This document shows, in pieces, positions 9,758 through 19,534 of a stretch of 64,000 nucleotides of DNA; positions within the stretch are counted from its first letter, which is position 1, and the number at the start of each line of letters is the position of its first letter. The notes under the pieces were generated by a model that was not told the origin of the DNA, did no database searches, and was given only the letters and a program-made list of their open reading frames with translations. Where the stretch lies: contig JAEUWY010000015.1 in the NCBI GenBank assembly GCA_022059125.1, positions 1,612,001 through 1,676,000 of the forward strand. Direction: 5' to 3'. The stretch comes from Corynespora cassiicola. Lineage: Eukaryota; Ascomycota; Dothideomycetes; Pleosporales; Corynesporascaceae. The position numbers and the translations under genes were made by a program.

Positions 9758-10519
9758 TTAAATCTGCCTCCAAATCCTCACGATTTGAAGCTTTTCCCAT
9801 CCAGCCTGTTTTCCACTCGCTCCCACAGTTTCTGCCATCCAACCTGCACCCCAGTCCCTGATGCGTTGCTTGACTATCTCGGGCTTATTTTGAGCACATA
9901 GCAGAAGATAAGCCACGCCTCTTTTGGGATCGAGGATGTCCGGAACCTGTTCGAGCATGCGATTGGTAACAACCATGCCATCTTCTCCTCCTGCATAGGA
10001 AAGCTCCAGAAGATATGAGTCCTGCTCGAAAGATGTTTTTTGCTTGCCAGCGGGAAGAACATTGTAGTCGTTGTGTCGTGAAAAGTCAGGTAGTTCAGCT
10101 GGTACATAGGGTGGATTGAAGATGAAAACATCGATAGAGTGCGGGCGAATCGATGTTGCAAGGTCGCCATTGACTACATCCAAGAATACCGAGCGACCAT
10201 CGGTGCGTTCGTTTATGGCTGTCTGCACGGTTTGGGCAGCTGCCTTGGAGGCGAAGCTGTTTATGTCAGTACCCAGAGTCAGTACGTCATTGCGACCAAA
10301 TATCGTGTTCGCATTTGCGGCGACAAAGGCCAGTACTACGCCTGAGCCGACTCCCACCTCGAGGACTAATGGCGGGGCATTCGATTCCTTGTCAAACCGT
10401 CTTTGCAGGAATGCGGTCTCTGAAGCTGAGGAAACAGTATCCAAGAGCAGGAAGGAGTCTTCAGCTGGCTCATAGACATGATCGAAGCATACGTGGGTCG
10501 TAGACGGAGTCGGCAGCAT
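9758..10519 (-). CDS. MTQ2: eRF1 glutamine N5-methyltransferase MTQ2
   Basis: HemK-family S-adenosylmethionine-dependent enzyme that methylates the GGQ glutamine of release factor eRF1, working with TRM112. Single exon, 253 residues. Residues 16-28 read YEPAEDSFLLLDT, the typical N-terminal signature of eukaryotic MTQ2. Motif I is LEVGVGSGVV (about 53-62), an acidic residue follows in GTDIN, and the catalytic NPPY tetrapeptide is at 135-138 followed by VP. The length fits MTQ2 rather than the larger mitochondrial MTQ1. Its start codon lies only 182 bp from the divergent SDHAF3 start. Confidence 0.93.
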   Translation of the reverse strand: MLPTPSTTHVCFDHVYEPAEDSFLLLDTVSSASETAFLQRRFDKESNAPPLVLEVGVGSGVVLAFVAANANTIFGRNDVLTLGTDINSFASKAAAQTVQTAINERTDGRSVFLDVVNGDLATSIRPHSIDVFIFNPPYVPAELPDFSRHNDYNVLPAGKQKTSFEQDSYLLELSYAGGEDGMVVTNRMLEQVPDILDPKRGVAYLLLCAQNKPEIVKQRIRDWGAGWMAETVGASGKQAGWEKLQIVRIWRQI

Positions 10520-10701
10520 AGCTGGGATATGTGAGGTTGAAGTATGTGGGATCGGAGGTCGTCGAAAATATCCAATGAGAATGCGTGGGACTGATTAGTA
10601 ATGCCGAGGTTCTTGATGCTCCCTGCCATTCGTCGCCATCTCGATTTCATCACCACTCTCTCGCATCCATCGCAATCCATCATTTACTGTAAATTGCAAA
10701 C
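10520..10701. promoter_or_regulatory. Compact bidirectional promoter (MTQ2/SDHAF3)
   Basis: Only 182 bp separate the two divergent start codons, so both genes must share promoter sequence or have very short 5' UTRs. No specific factor motif was recognised. Confidence 0.5.
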
Positions 10702-11259
10702 ATGAGGGTGTTCGCTCGTCTTTTGGCCACTGCTACAGATGCGGGTGCATCGAAACCTTTCCGACCAGCTCCAATGGCGCTTCTCCCTCCAATTCCTCTG
10801 TACCGCCGGCTGCTCCGAGCGCACCGAAAGAGGCTTGGAATTGAGGAACGGCTTCTGGGAGACATGTATGTGAAGGCTGAATTCAGGGCCCATAAAGACA
10901 TTGACAATCCCGTGCAAATTGTATGATTCGAGGTCTACCAAACATGCCAAGACTCTCTGTACTGACGCGTCATAGATTGGATTCCTCAGTGAATGGCAGC
11001 TCTATGCCCAGGCTTTGGAAGGTGATTCATGGAAAGAGGCGAAAATGGACAAGACCAAGATTGACAAAATGAGCGGTAAGTCTTGTACCTTGCATTGATT
11101 TCTGTCTGCCAGTAGAAATAAACTTTCTCGTGCATCCGTCGCTAACACGATCCAGACCAACAAATCGGCCAACTCTATGAGCTTATGCAGGCAATCCGAA
11201 AACAGGAATTGGAAGATGCGGATGCCGATGTGGGCCCAGAAAAGGGACCCAAACAGTGA
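10702..11259 (+). CDS. SDHAF3: Succinate dehydrogenase assembly factor 3 (ACN9-type LYR protein)
   Basis: Mitochondrial matrix chaperone that helps mature the iron-sulfur subunit of complex II. Three exons, 10702-10920, 10976-11075 and 11156-11259, with introns 10921-10975 (GTATGA..ATAG) and 11076-11155 (GTAAGT..CCAG), give 140 residues. The N-terminus is a plausible mitochondrial presequence (MRVFARLLATATDAG). The LYR motif is in PPIPLYRRLLRAHR, followed by DMYVKAEFRAHK and, after the first splice, IGFLSEWQLYAQ, which are ACN9 hallmarks. The C-terminus is acidic. Both introns restore the expected frame. Confidence 0.93.
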
Positions 11260-11682
11260 AGTACCGCATGTGAATCCCTGCGCGTGTTGGCCAAACACCG
11301 CTCACTTGTCAAGAGTCGCATGTCACCATCTAGATACCAACCCTGACGGACGATCAGCTCGTTGAACGTTTGGGAACCTATTGTGAATCCCGGGATCTTC
11401 ACCTATCTCCCTGGACCTCGTACATAAAATCTTCAGGCATGTTCAAATCAATTTTACCTTTTTTTGCTCTCTCCAAGCTTGGTCGTTCGTTTCTATCGTC
11501 CCAGTCTCTACTACGTCCGGATACGAAGCCAACATATAGAGCCCGAACGATCGTATAAAGTCTGAGGCTTGCATCGATCCGACCGCTTCCAGCAAGCTCA
11601 AGTTTGAGAATCGAACTACTCCAAAGAGTCGGACAAGGTTCTTCAGACCAAGTGGAAGCAGCTTCTCCAACAAACGGCCAGA
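11260..11682. other. Intergenic
   Basis: 423 bp between the SDHAF3 stop and the start at 11683. No gene recognised; probably the 3' UTR and the next promoter. Confidence 0.55.
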
Positions 11683-12387
11683 ATGTGTTGGTGCACACAC
11701 TACGACTCGCCAACCTGCGGCCACTCCTGGATCTCCATGACCCACGCATGCGGCTTCTGTCGGGACTTTCTCAACTGTCTTAATCACCAGATCATCCAGG
11801 TGCTTATAGCGCCCGCCTATGTCTGCCCTCGATGTAACTGCGGGTTTTCCGACTCCGAAACCATCAAGATGATTGCTGGACCATGGGGCTGTAACCAGAT
11901 GATCCGGGGACACTGCGGAGGCAACCAAGTAATCCCAGGCCAGTGGGGGAACGCTCAACTCCATCCGAACAACTGGGGCGCACAGCCAATGATGCCAGGA
12001 AACTGGGGAGGAAACCAGGCACTTCCAGGCCAGTGGGGGAACGCTCAACCGGCGCAGCCAATGATGCCAGGAAACTGGGGTGGCAACCAGCAGCAGCTCG
12101 GTGGTAACGTGCCATGTGTTGGAAACGAGCTCGTGCCAAGCCCGGGTATGGGAGGCGGGAATCAGATGGCACTGGGTAGGAATGCGCCTCTGCTGGGAAA
12201 CGAAATCATAGGCAGCCCCTTTATGGGCGGAGGGCCCGGACTCGTCGACAACGGCTGGGACGATCCGATGACGGGACGGTTTGGGGGATTTGGAGGCTGG
12301 GAAAGGAGAAGACACAGGAGGAGAGACTCGTGGTACCGCGAATACCGCCGGTCCAGCCACCCGCGAGTAGGCTGTACCGTCATGTGA
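11683..12387 (+). CDS. Cys-rich N-terminal module fused to Trp/Gly/Asn repeat region, unknown function
   Basis: Intronless 234-residue frame I cannot assign to a named family. Residues 1-55 hold about nine Cys plus His, in an order (CxCTHY..CGH..CGFC..C..CPRCNCGF) that suggests zinc binding and resembles short fungal proteins with one Cys-rich motif. From residue ~65 the chain becomes low complexity, with repeated PGQWGNAQ, MMPGNWGGNQ and related units, then a Gly/Met-rich part and an Arg-rich tail. The DNA repeats too: a ~25 bp unit recurs at about 11935 and 12025, and another at about 11983 and 12055. A long minus-strand frame overlaps (11443-12408), but the ordered Cys pattern favours the plus strand. 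Confidence 0.6.
   Translation: MCWCTHYDSPTCGHSWISMTHACGFCRDFLNCLNHQIIQVLIAPAYVCPRCNCGFSDSETIKMIAGPWGCNQMIRGHCGGNQVIPGQWGNAQLHPNNWGAQPMMPGNWGGNQALPGQWGNAQPAQPMMPGNWGGNQQQLGGNVPCVGNELVPSPGMGGGNQMALGRNAPLLGNEIIGSPFMGGGPGLVDNGWDDPMTGRFGGFGGWERRRHRRRDSWYREYRRSSHPRVGCTVM
11935..12085 (+). repeat. Internal coding tandem repeats (GNWGGNQ/GQWGNAQ units)
   Basis: Near-identical blocks about 90 bp apart (starting 11935 and 12025) and about 72 bp apart (starting 11983 and 12055) encode alternating PGQWGNAQ and PMMPGNWGGNQ peptides. The nucleotide identity suggests recent duplication, so copy number may vary between strains. Confidence 0.75.
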
Positions 12388-13102
12388 GGTGCACCTCCCG
12401 GCGATCACCGGTGCGTGTCTATGCGCCGGGGGCCTGCGTGCGGATTCTTATCATCTGACCCTGCGCGTAAGATTAGCGATGGATTGGGCGACCGAAGAAG
12501 ATTTGCTCGCGAGATGGAAGGGGGAGAATGGAGAAAGCGGGCTGTCTTGTGGTGCTGGGGTGATCAGGGGGGCACTATGAGGAGGTGGCTAGGGGAGAGG
12601 GGAGCAGCCTCCGTCCCATAATTGAAGCAAATGTCCATGACCTTCAAATGCATGCTGCTAATCACGGGCGGGCCGTTAATATGGCGGGAATTCGAGGTGG
12701 TGCGCGCAGCCAATGGCACGCCCTCCCCGGTCGGGACTTTGGCCAGTCTCTGCCGACCAGCCCCGCGAACGAAACCTCAGACACGTCAGGAAGCGTGCAG
12801 TGCTTTGCCCAAGTGCTCCGCTGCTCCACCTGCGCTCTCCCCGCTAGACTGACGGCGCCTCCTTGTACGAGGCAGAAACTTTTCCCCAAGCGCGACGTTG
12901 CATTCCACCTGCTCCCCTCCGACCACCAGCTAGGCTCCCTAAGCTCCCTAGGCTCCCTAGGCTCCCGCGGGGTCGTGCAGCAGGACGTCACCGATAAACA
13001 GCTCAATTCCGCCGAAGCAACAAGCCCTCCCAGCTCCCCAGCACCCATTCCAGCACAGAGGACGCCTTCTTGCACGCCCACGACGCTACCCGACCAGAAA
13101 CC
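12388..13102. other. Intergenic region upstream of PKR1
   Basis: 715 bp. The frames here show no protein-like character. It contains a 9 bp tandem repeat at 12931-12966, annotated separately, and should include the PKR1 promoter. Confidence 0.5.
12931..12966 (+). repeat. 9 bp x4 tandem repeat (TAGGCTCCC)
   Basis: Four consecutive copies of TAGGCTCCC, the second carrying one change (TAAGCTCCC), about 140-170 bp upstream of the PKR1 start codon. Confidence 0.85.
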
Positions 13103-13729
13103 ATGGCGAGCTTCATCGAGAACCTGTGGATGTCCGTCTTCACGCCGGGCCCGACGCCGACGCTGCTGATTGCGACCAACGCCAGCTTCGCAGCCCTGCA
13201 GCTGCTGTTCTTCGCGCTGCTGCTGGCCACGTACAGCATACACTTTGTCATCCTCTCGGTGCTCTGCGGAGGCCTGTGGTGGGCCATCAACTGGTTCGCG
13301 GCTGAGATCCGCGCGGCGCAGGCGGCCGAGGAGGAGGCCAAGCGCATCCGCGAAGCCAGGCGCGAGAAAGAGAAGGGGAGGGGCGGGCCGGCCAGCGACG
13401 GCGAGGCCATGGACACGGGCGACGACACCGAGGTGGACACGGTGGTGGAGAAGACGCAGAAGCCAAAGGCGAAGCCCCCCGCCCGCACGGCGCGTCCCGA
13501 GACGCAGAGCACAGTCTTCGTCGACCGGCCTTCCCAGGGCGCCCGAGAGGCCACGCCGGTGCAGGCTGCGAGTGGCCCAGCATCGGCGAGCACCACGGGC
13601 GCAGCGGCACGCCTGGCGCCCGCCGCGGAGGATGCCATGAAGATGCGCAAGAGCCTGGGGGAGTCGACGGGCGAGCTGAGCACGGATAGCGAGTGGGAGA
13701 AGCTGTCGCAGGACTCGGGCGACAGATGA
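13103..13729 (+). CDS. PKR1: V-type ATPase assembly factor PKR1
   Basis: ER membrane protein needed to assemble the V0 sector of the vacuolar ATPase. Single exon, 208 residues from ATG 13103. The N-terminal block opens MASFIENLWMSVFTPGPTPT, the Pkr1 signature, followed by two closely spaced hydrophobic segments (about residues 25-45 and 50-65) containing FALLLATYSIHFVILS and GGLWWAINWF. The rest is a charged disordered cytosolic tail: first a Glu/Arg/Ala helix, then Pro/Ala/Ser sequence ending in an acidic Ser-rich stretch. The tail is longer than in yeast Pkr1, as is usual in filamentous fungi. Confidence 0.93.
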   Translation: MASFIENLWMSVFTPGPTPTLLIATNASFAALQLLFFALLLATYSIHFVILSVLCGGLWWAINWFAAEIRAAQAAEEEAKRIREARREKEKGRGGPASDGEAMDTGDDTEVDTVVEKTQKPKAKPPARTARPETQSTVFVDRPSQGAREATPVQAASGPASASTTGAAARLAPAAEDAMKMRKSLGESTGELSTDSEWEKLSQDSGDR

Positions 13730-14365
13730 AGGGCTGGGCTGGGCTGGGCTGGCCAGCCGTGGATACCCAAGCAGCAGCCCCCTTAGACGCGTTCGGCCTG
13801 TAGCTCCGGTCCGCACTGCAGTTATCTACTAGATGTTCTCTTCAAAGATGCCGTCCCATGCACTGACACGTGACGACGCGTGTTCTCCACGCCCGGCTGG
13901 GAGTGCGGCCTGGGGCCCGGATGGTGCAACGCCAGCGGCGTGCAGGGCCAGAAGCAACGGCAGGCAGGCCGATTAGAGTTGCTCCTGGGCACCCCCGCGG
14001 CGAATCGAGGTGCTGGAGCCCGCCAGAAAGGCGGAGAAGGCGGGCTGCAAGGTTCGGGTGCTCGTTGGTGATGCCTAAGCTTGTTTGGCCGCCACAGCCC
14101 CCTGCCTTGCCGGACGCTGCCCCGCGATGATGTACGCAGCCCGCCCGCCTGCAGGCCGCCATCCATCACAGTGCCCAGGCACTCGAAACAACCACCACAA
14201 TCACTCCCGCTGCGCTCATCACACGAATGAAACAGCCCTGCTTGCCCCCACGCCAGACCCAGCGCCAGAGCCGGTAAAGGCTGCGGCCCCCTATTATGAG
14301 CGCCCTCCTCCAAGACGCCCGCACCCGCCTCCCTCCCGCCATCCGCCGACCCAACACCACCAGCC
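13730..14365. other. Intergenic with (GGGCT)n microsatellite
   Basis: 636 bp between PKR1 and the AMSH gene. It begins with about four GGGCT units at 13731-13750, just after the PKR1 stop. No gene recognised; the 3' part should be the AMSH promoter. Confidence 0.55.
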
Positions 14366-16215
14366 ATGGCTTCGCTCGGTGCGCCGCTGAGCGTGCAGGA
14401 GCTCACCAAGCAGGCCGAAAACTACCACTACAATGCCTTCATCCCGCTGCAGAGCTGGCTGCGCACCGCGAAAACGATGCAGAAGGAGGTACGTTGTCCG
14501 TCCGCCGCCGCCGCATGTTGCGCATCGCCGGTCCAGCTCCACTAACTCGCTCCACCTGCAGGCCCAGGTCTACCAAGCAGAAGGCGATGATGCGCAGACA
14601 TATCTGCTCCTATACCGCCATGCGAACCTCGTCCTGGATCACCTCATGAAGCACCCGGACCGAAACAAGCCTGAGAACAAGAAGGCGCTCAATGCTGCGA
14701 CCGTTGCCGTCTACGGCGATCTAGAAAAGCTCGAGGTCCTCAAGCCGCGCATCGCAAAGCGCCATGCTGAGTATCAGGAGCGGCGCCAGGCCCAATTGAA
14801 GGCTCTCGAGGCCCTAGAAGGCAAGGGTGCCAACGTGCGGGCGCTGTCGCGTGAGCTCGATGGCCTGTCGCTGGACAATAAGACATCTCGGAGGAGGTCC
14901 AACGAGAAGTCGATGCTCGATGCCGAAGGCAACCAGTCGCTGGCGGCCAGGCTAGCACAAAGGGAGGTCCGCCGAAGGGATACCGCACGGAGGAGTACAG
15001 TGCAGGGCGGCATCTCGGATGAGCAAGAGCAGGAGCGGCGCACTGGGGGCATGTGGGGAGACTGGGAAAGCGAGCTGCAGCAGACCAACGAGCCGGAGGA
15101 CGATTTGTCAAGCCAGCTGCAAGAGGTTGCCCGCATGCAACAGAATGGCCAGTTGCCGCCAAATACCTCTGTAAGTCTACACTTGCGCCGGGCCAGAACT
15201 CTTACTGATGTTTATAGCGGCGCATGTCTATGCAAGGTCCTTCTCCATACCACTACCCTTCAGTGCCACACCAGTCCCAAGAGCGTTGGGTACATCCAGA
15301 ACCGGGACCGCGGATTCCAGGCGCAGCTCCGAGCAGACCTCCAAAAGAAGCAATCCGCCGGCCGTCTGACGCTGCTTCTCGTCCGCCAGTTCTACCTCCA
15401 AAGCCGCCCAAGACACCCACTTCCGTGCCCCTATTCGAGCAGCCCCGGCCCCCTCCCATCCCTGGAAAGTATTCAGACGCACCGCCTTCGGGGCCACCGA
15501 TACCCAGCAAAGTGCCTCAGCCAGCACGCCCACCCGCAACACCATCTCCCGATACTGATCTTGACGAGTTTACCTTTAAACCCGCTGCCTACCTCGAAAA
15601 TGGCAATCCGCTACGCACCGTCTTTCTTCCTTCTCAACTCCGCAAACAATTCCTCAGTGCTGCCGCTAGGAATACCCATATGAACCTCGAAACATGCGGC
15701 ATCCTCTGTGGAATCTTGAAATCCAACGCCTTATTCATCACCCGACTCCTGATCCCCGAGCAGACCAGCACGTCGGATACTTGTGAAACAATCAACGAGC
15801 ACGAGATATTCGATTACTGCGACAAGGAGGAGTTGATGGTGCTCGGATGGATACACACGCATCCGACGCAGACGTGCTTCATGAGCAGCCGAGATCTCCA
15901 CACGCACGTTGGATATCAAGTCATGATGCCAGAGAGCATTGCGATCGTCTGTGCACCAAGCAAACAGCCCAGGTATGCTCTCCCCCCCTCCCTCTCCCCA
16001 CTTTTACTCGGAAGGGAAGCTAATTGTCGAACAGCTGGGGCTGTTTCCGTCTCACTGACCCGCCCGGCAAGCAGGCGATCCTCAACTGCAGCCAGCCGGG
16101 CATCTTCCACCCACACCACGTGGAGAACATATACACCGAAGCCTTGAAACCGGGGCACGTCGTCGAACTGACGAATGCTCCGCTGGAGGTCATAGACATG
16201 CGGCCCAAGAAGTAA
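14366..16215 (+). CDS. AMSH-type JAMM metalloprotease (STAM-binding protein homologue)
   Basis: Endosomal deubiquitinase that cleaves Lys63-linked ubiquitin chains in ESCRT-dependent sorting; the fission yeast homologue is Sst2. Four exons: 14366-14488, 14562-15170, 15218-15972 and 16035-16215 (introns 14489-14561, 15171-15217, 15973-16034), giving 555 residues. The N-terminal part is helical (USP8/MIT-like domain), starting SVQELTKQAENYHYN. The middle is Pro-rich with several PxxP and PPxPP stretches, possible SH3 ligands for a STAM/Hse1 partner. The C-terminal MPN+ domain has the catalytic Glu in NLETCGILCG (about residue 402) and the full JAMM motif HTHPTQTCFMSSRD (His 457 and 459, Asp 470). 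The insert TQTCFMSS is characteristic of AMSH and of its Lys63 specificity. Confidence 0.94.
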
Positions 16216-16784
16216 GGCCATGTTTCAGCATGCCTGGTTTCGTTTCACGACTTGAGCAATTTTGGGAGGCGCGGGATGGAAATAGACTTGGGCCACGGGA
16301 TACGAGTGCATGACGGCGTGAGGGACTATTGGAACATATATATAGCTTGCATGGGATCGGAGCTGGAACTCTTGCATAGCGAGGCGTTCGTTGGGGTGGT
16401 TCATCTGGAGCTTACATGTACGCGGGCAGTGGCCGACAGACGTAGACGGCATGCCCGTATAGCGGCAATTGCAAGGCGGGCGCGAAGTAGCCCAGCGCGA
16501 TCCATGCTCGCCAGGCCAAGGTCGAAGTGCAACGTGTATCCATCATGGCATGATGCTGGTTGCGGTTAGTGGCCCGTCCTAACCGCTGCCGCCCAGGAAC
16601 GTTTACGTAGGGAGCGACGCCAAGCTGTGGCTGCGGTGAGCCCCGCGCCATAATTGCAGTTCATCCAACATCCGTAGCCAGCCCATCCACCCTCACCCAG
16701 CTATACTCGCCGCCGTGCCTGCCGCTAGCTTTTAGCTCACCCCTGCTCTCTGATCACCCAGCCCTGCGTGTCGCCGCGGCGTAG
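16216..16784. other. Intergenic region between AMSH and GGA genes
   Basis: 569 bp between two plus-strand genes. It contains a TATATATA stretch near 16338 and no convincing coding frame; it presumably holds the AMSH 3' UTR and GGA promoter. Confidence 0.5.
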
Positions 16785-19121
16785 ATGGAGGCAGCGTCCG
16801 CGCGAATGGCGGCCCGAGACCGATATGGCGGATTCGGCGAGCCTCCCACGTCGCAGCTGCAGCGCTTCATATGTACGGAGCTCCGTGTACCCTCAGAGAG
16901 GTCGGCCACATACTAAAAAACGCCTAGTAAACGCTTGCGACCCGCAAAACTTCGAGCCGAACCTCGCGCTGAACCTCGAGATCACCGACCTGATCAACTC
17001 AAAGAAGGGCTCCGCGTAGGCACCCACCGTCCCCGTCCCGCACACCACCGCCCTCCGCTGACCTGCTATCCCAGCCCGCGCGAAGCCGCCGTGACAATCG
17101 TACACTACGTCAACCACCGCAACCAAAATGTTGCGCTCCTCGCGCTCAATGTACGCCGGCAGCCTCCGCCATGCCTGTCCCCGCCCCCACCGTCCGCATA
17201 GCTCACCCATTGTACAGCTCCTCGACATTTGCGTCAAAAACTGCGGATACCCGTTCCAGCTCCAGATCAGTACCAAAGAGTTCCTCAACGAGCTGGTCCG
17301 CCGCTTCCCCGAGCGCCCGCCTGTGCACCCGTCGCGCGTGCAGAACCGCATCCTCGAGCTGATAGAGGAGTGGCGGCAGACGATATGTCAGACGTCGCGC
17401 TACAAGGAGGACCTGGGTTTTGTCCGGGACATGCACCGGCTGCTCAGTTACAAGGGCTACATGTTCCCTGAGGTGCGCAAGGAGGATGCGGCTGTGCTGA
17501 ACCCAAGTGATGTAGGTCTTGGTTTGCGGTATACCTGCGCGAGCGATTGCTGACACTAGACCAGAACTTGAGGTCGGCGGAGGAGATGGAGGAAGAAGAG
17601 CGCGAGGCCCAGTCTGCGAAGCTCCAGGAGCTGATTCGTCGTGGTGGGCCGCAGGACCTGCAGGAGGCTAATAAACTGATGAAGGTCATGGCGGGCTATG
17701 ACACGCGGAACAAGACGGATTGGCGCGCAAAGGCCGCCGAGGAGGTGGGCCGAATCCAACAGAAGGCGCGGATACTGGAGGAAATGCTCCAGGGGCAGCA
17801 GCCTGGAGACCAGGCCAAGGAGGGCGATGTTTTTGAGGTGTGTAGCTCTGCATATCCCTGTAGTGGGATACTAACATTACCCAGGAACTCGCCAATGCCC
17901 TCCAGAGCGCCCAGCCGAAGATTCAGAAAATGTGCGAGGAGGATTCCCAGGACCACGAGGCGGTCGCGAAGTTGCTTGAGATCAACGATAGCATACACCG
18001 GACAATAGAGCGGTACAAGCTGTTCAAGAAGGGCGACATTGAGGCAGCGAACAAGATTCCCAAGGGTACGCTGGGTACGAGTGGTGCTGGCGTGTCCAAG
18101 GGCGCGGACAACACACTGAACCTCATCGATTTTGGAGACCCGGAACCGGCGCCAGCTCCGGCCGAGTCGTCATCTGCGGGACCTGCACCGCCTGCGCAAA
18201 AGGCGAATACCCTGGAAGACGATCTTTTGGGACTGTCATTAGGCGGTCCCAGCTATGGTCAGTCCGGAGATATCTCTCTGGGCGGCTCCAACGGCTCAGG
18301 TATGCATTTTTGGGGTTTTGATGTGACTTGTCTAATTTGCTATAGTACTTGGACTGTCAGGCGCCGGCGTCCCTCAGCAGCAACAGACTTCCAACCAGGC
18401 CATCACTGCGCTCTTCAACTCGGGGCCTCCATCCCAAGTATCCTCGCCTCCTCCGCCTCCATTCATTTCGCAGCCTCCTCCCCAGGCGGCTCGCTCCACT
18501 CCAGACCCGTTTGCCGCATTGGCCTCCCCTGCACCGCGACAGGCTTCCCCGTTCCAATTCCAACAGTCTATTAAGCCCCAATCAACAGGATCGTCGGCTA
18601 TCGACCTACTGGGAGGAGGACCTGCCCCTGCCGCTCCCTCCAACCTCGCTCAGAGCACCACTAGCGCCGCCAACGACGACGACGAGTGGACATTTGCATC
18701 CTCAGTTCCCGACATGAGCAAGGAGATTACCGTCACCAACTCAAATATCAACGTCATTTTCAAGATTTCGCGCGAATCAGACACTACCCTGCTGATCAAC
18801 TCGCGAATATCCAACAACACCGCGCTCCCGATTTCCGAGTTGACGTTCCAGGTGGCAGCCTCCAAGGTAACCCTTCCCCAGCACCATATCGTTGAAAGTA
18901 AAGTAAACTGACAGCCCCAGGGCGCCCAACTCCAGCTCGAACCCCAATCCAGCGTAACCCTCTCGCCCCAGCAGAAAGCGGGCATCACGCAGAACATTCG
19001 ATTAAACGGCGTGCAGCGAGGAAACGGCTCCAGCGTCAAGATGAGGTGGAAAACGGCATACTCGGTGGGCGGGCAGCGGAAAGAGGAAATGGGTGAGATT
19101 CCCAGTCTCGGCGTTTCGTAG
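16785..19121 (+). CDS. GGA2: GGA-family clathrin adaptor (ADP-ribosylation factor-binding protein)
   Basis: Monomeric adaptor for Golgi-to-endosome transport. Eight exons: 16785-16872, 16928-17015, 17075-17150, 17218-17511, 17565-17837, 17885-18299, 18346-18866, 18921-19121; all introns are GT-AG and short, and the product is 651 residues. The VHS domain (about 20-165) includes FILNACDPQNFEPN and DLINSKKGSAPREAAV across the second junction. The GAT domain (about 185-330) binds Arf-GTP and ubiquitin. The hinge starts with LNLIDFGDPE, a clathrin-box-like motif, and is Pro/Ser/Gln-rich. The gamma-adaptin ear (about 535-651) contains NINVIFKISRESD and ends in GEIPSLGVS. The ear separates it from VHS proteins such as Vps27 and Hse1. 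Yeast has two paralogues, so the number in the symbol is conventional. Confidence 0.94.
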
Positions 19122-19534
19122 AGTCGATGATGGTGTTGCAAATGGGAATGGATATGGATATGGGAATGGCAAAGCGATAAAACGAGTGGCTCTCTGCGTT
19201 CTTGGTCTTGTGCATTTTAGCGCCTGCGGGGATGGGGAGGGGGGGAGTGCCTAGAGGGGTGTGAATGGGCTTGTGTAGGACTTTGAGGTGGTAGGACGCG
19301 CAGAGCGAATAGATTGGATTGCCAGATGGCTTTCCGTGGGTTAAGACATCTTTCGATGGTAGTTTGGAGGTGGGAGTATGGGATGTGACGTGACGTGACT
19401 GAGCACGCCTGCTCCATGTGTGATGTGTATGGTATGGTATGGTATATTCCCCCATCTCCCGCATGTCTCCAGGTCTCCCACTTGCTCCCCAAGAAAGAAA
19501 AAAAAAGAGCGAGGAGTAAAAAACAAAAGTGAAA
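19122..19534. other. Intergenic, convergent 3' ends
   Basis: 413 bp between the GGA stop and the TSR3 stop. It includes a short GGTAT microsatellite (about 19429-19445) and a purine run near 19495-19510. No gene recognised. Confidence 0.55.

Noticed and set aside
11443..12408. 321-codon minus-strand frame over the Trp/Gly repeat gene
   Set aside because: The plus strand has an ordered Cys pattern and peptide repeats; the minus frame only mirrors the DNA repeats.
12662..13816. 384-codon minus-strand frame overlapping PKR1
   Set aside because: It is the GC-rich antisense shadow of PKR1; its Arg/Ala/Gly-rich product has no family features, while the plus strand has the Pkr1 signature.
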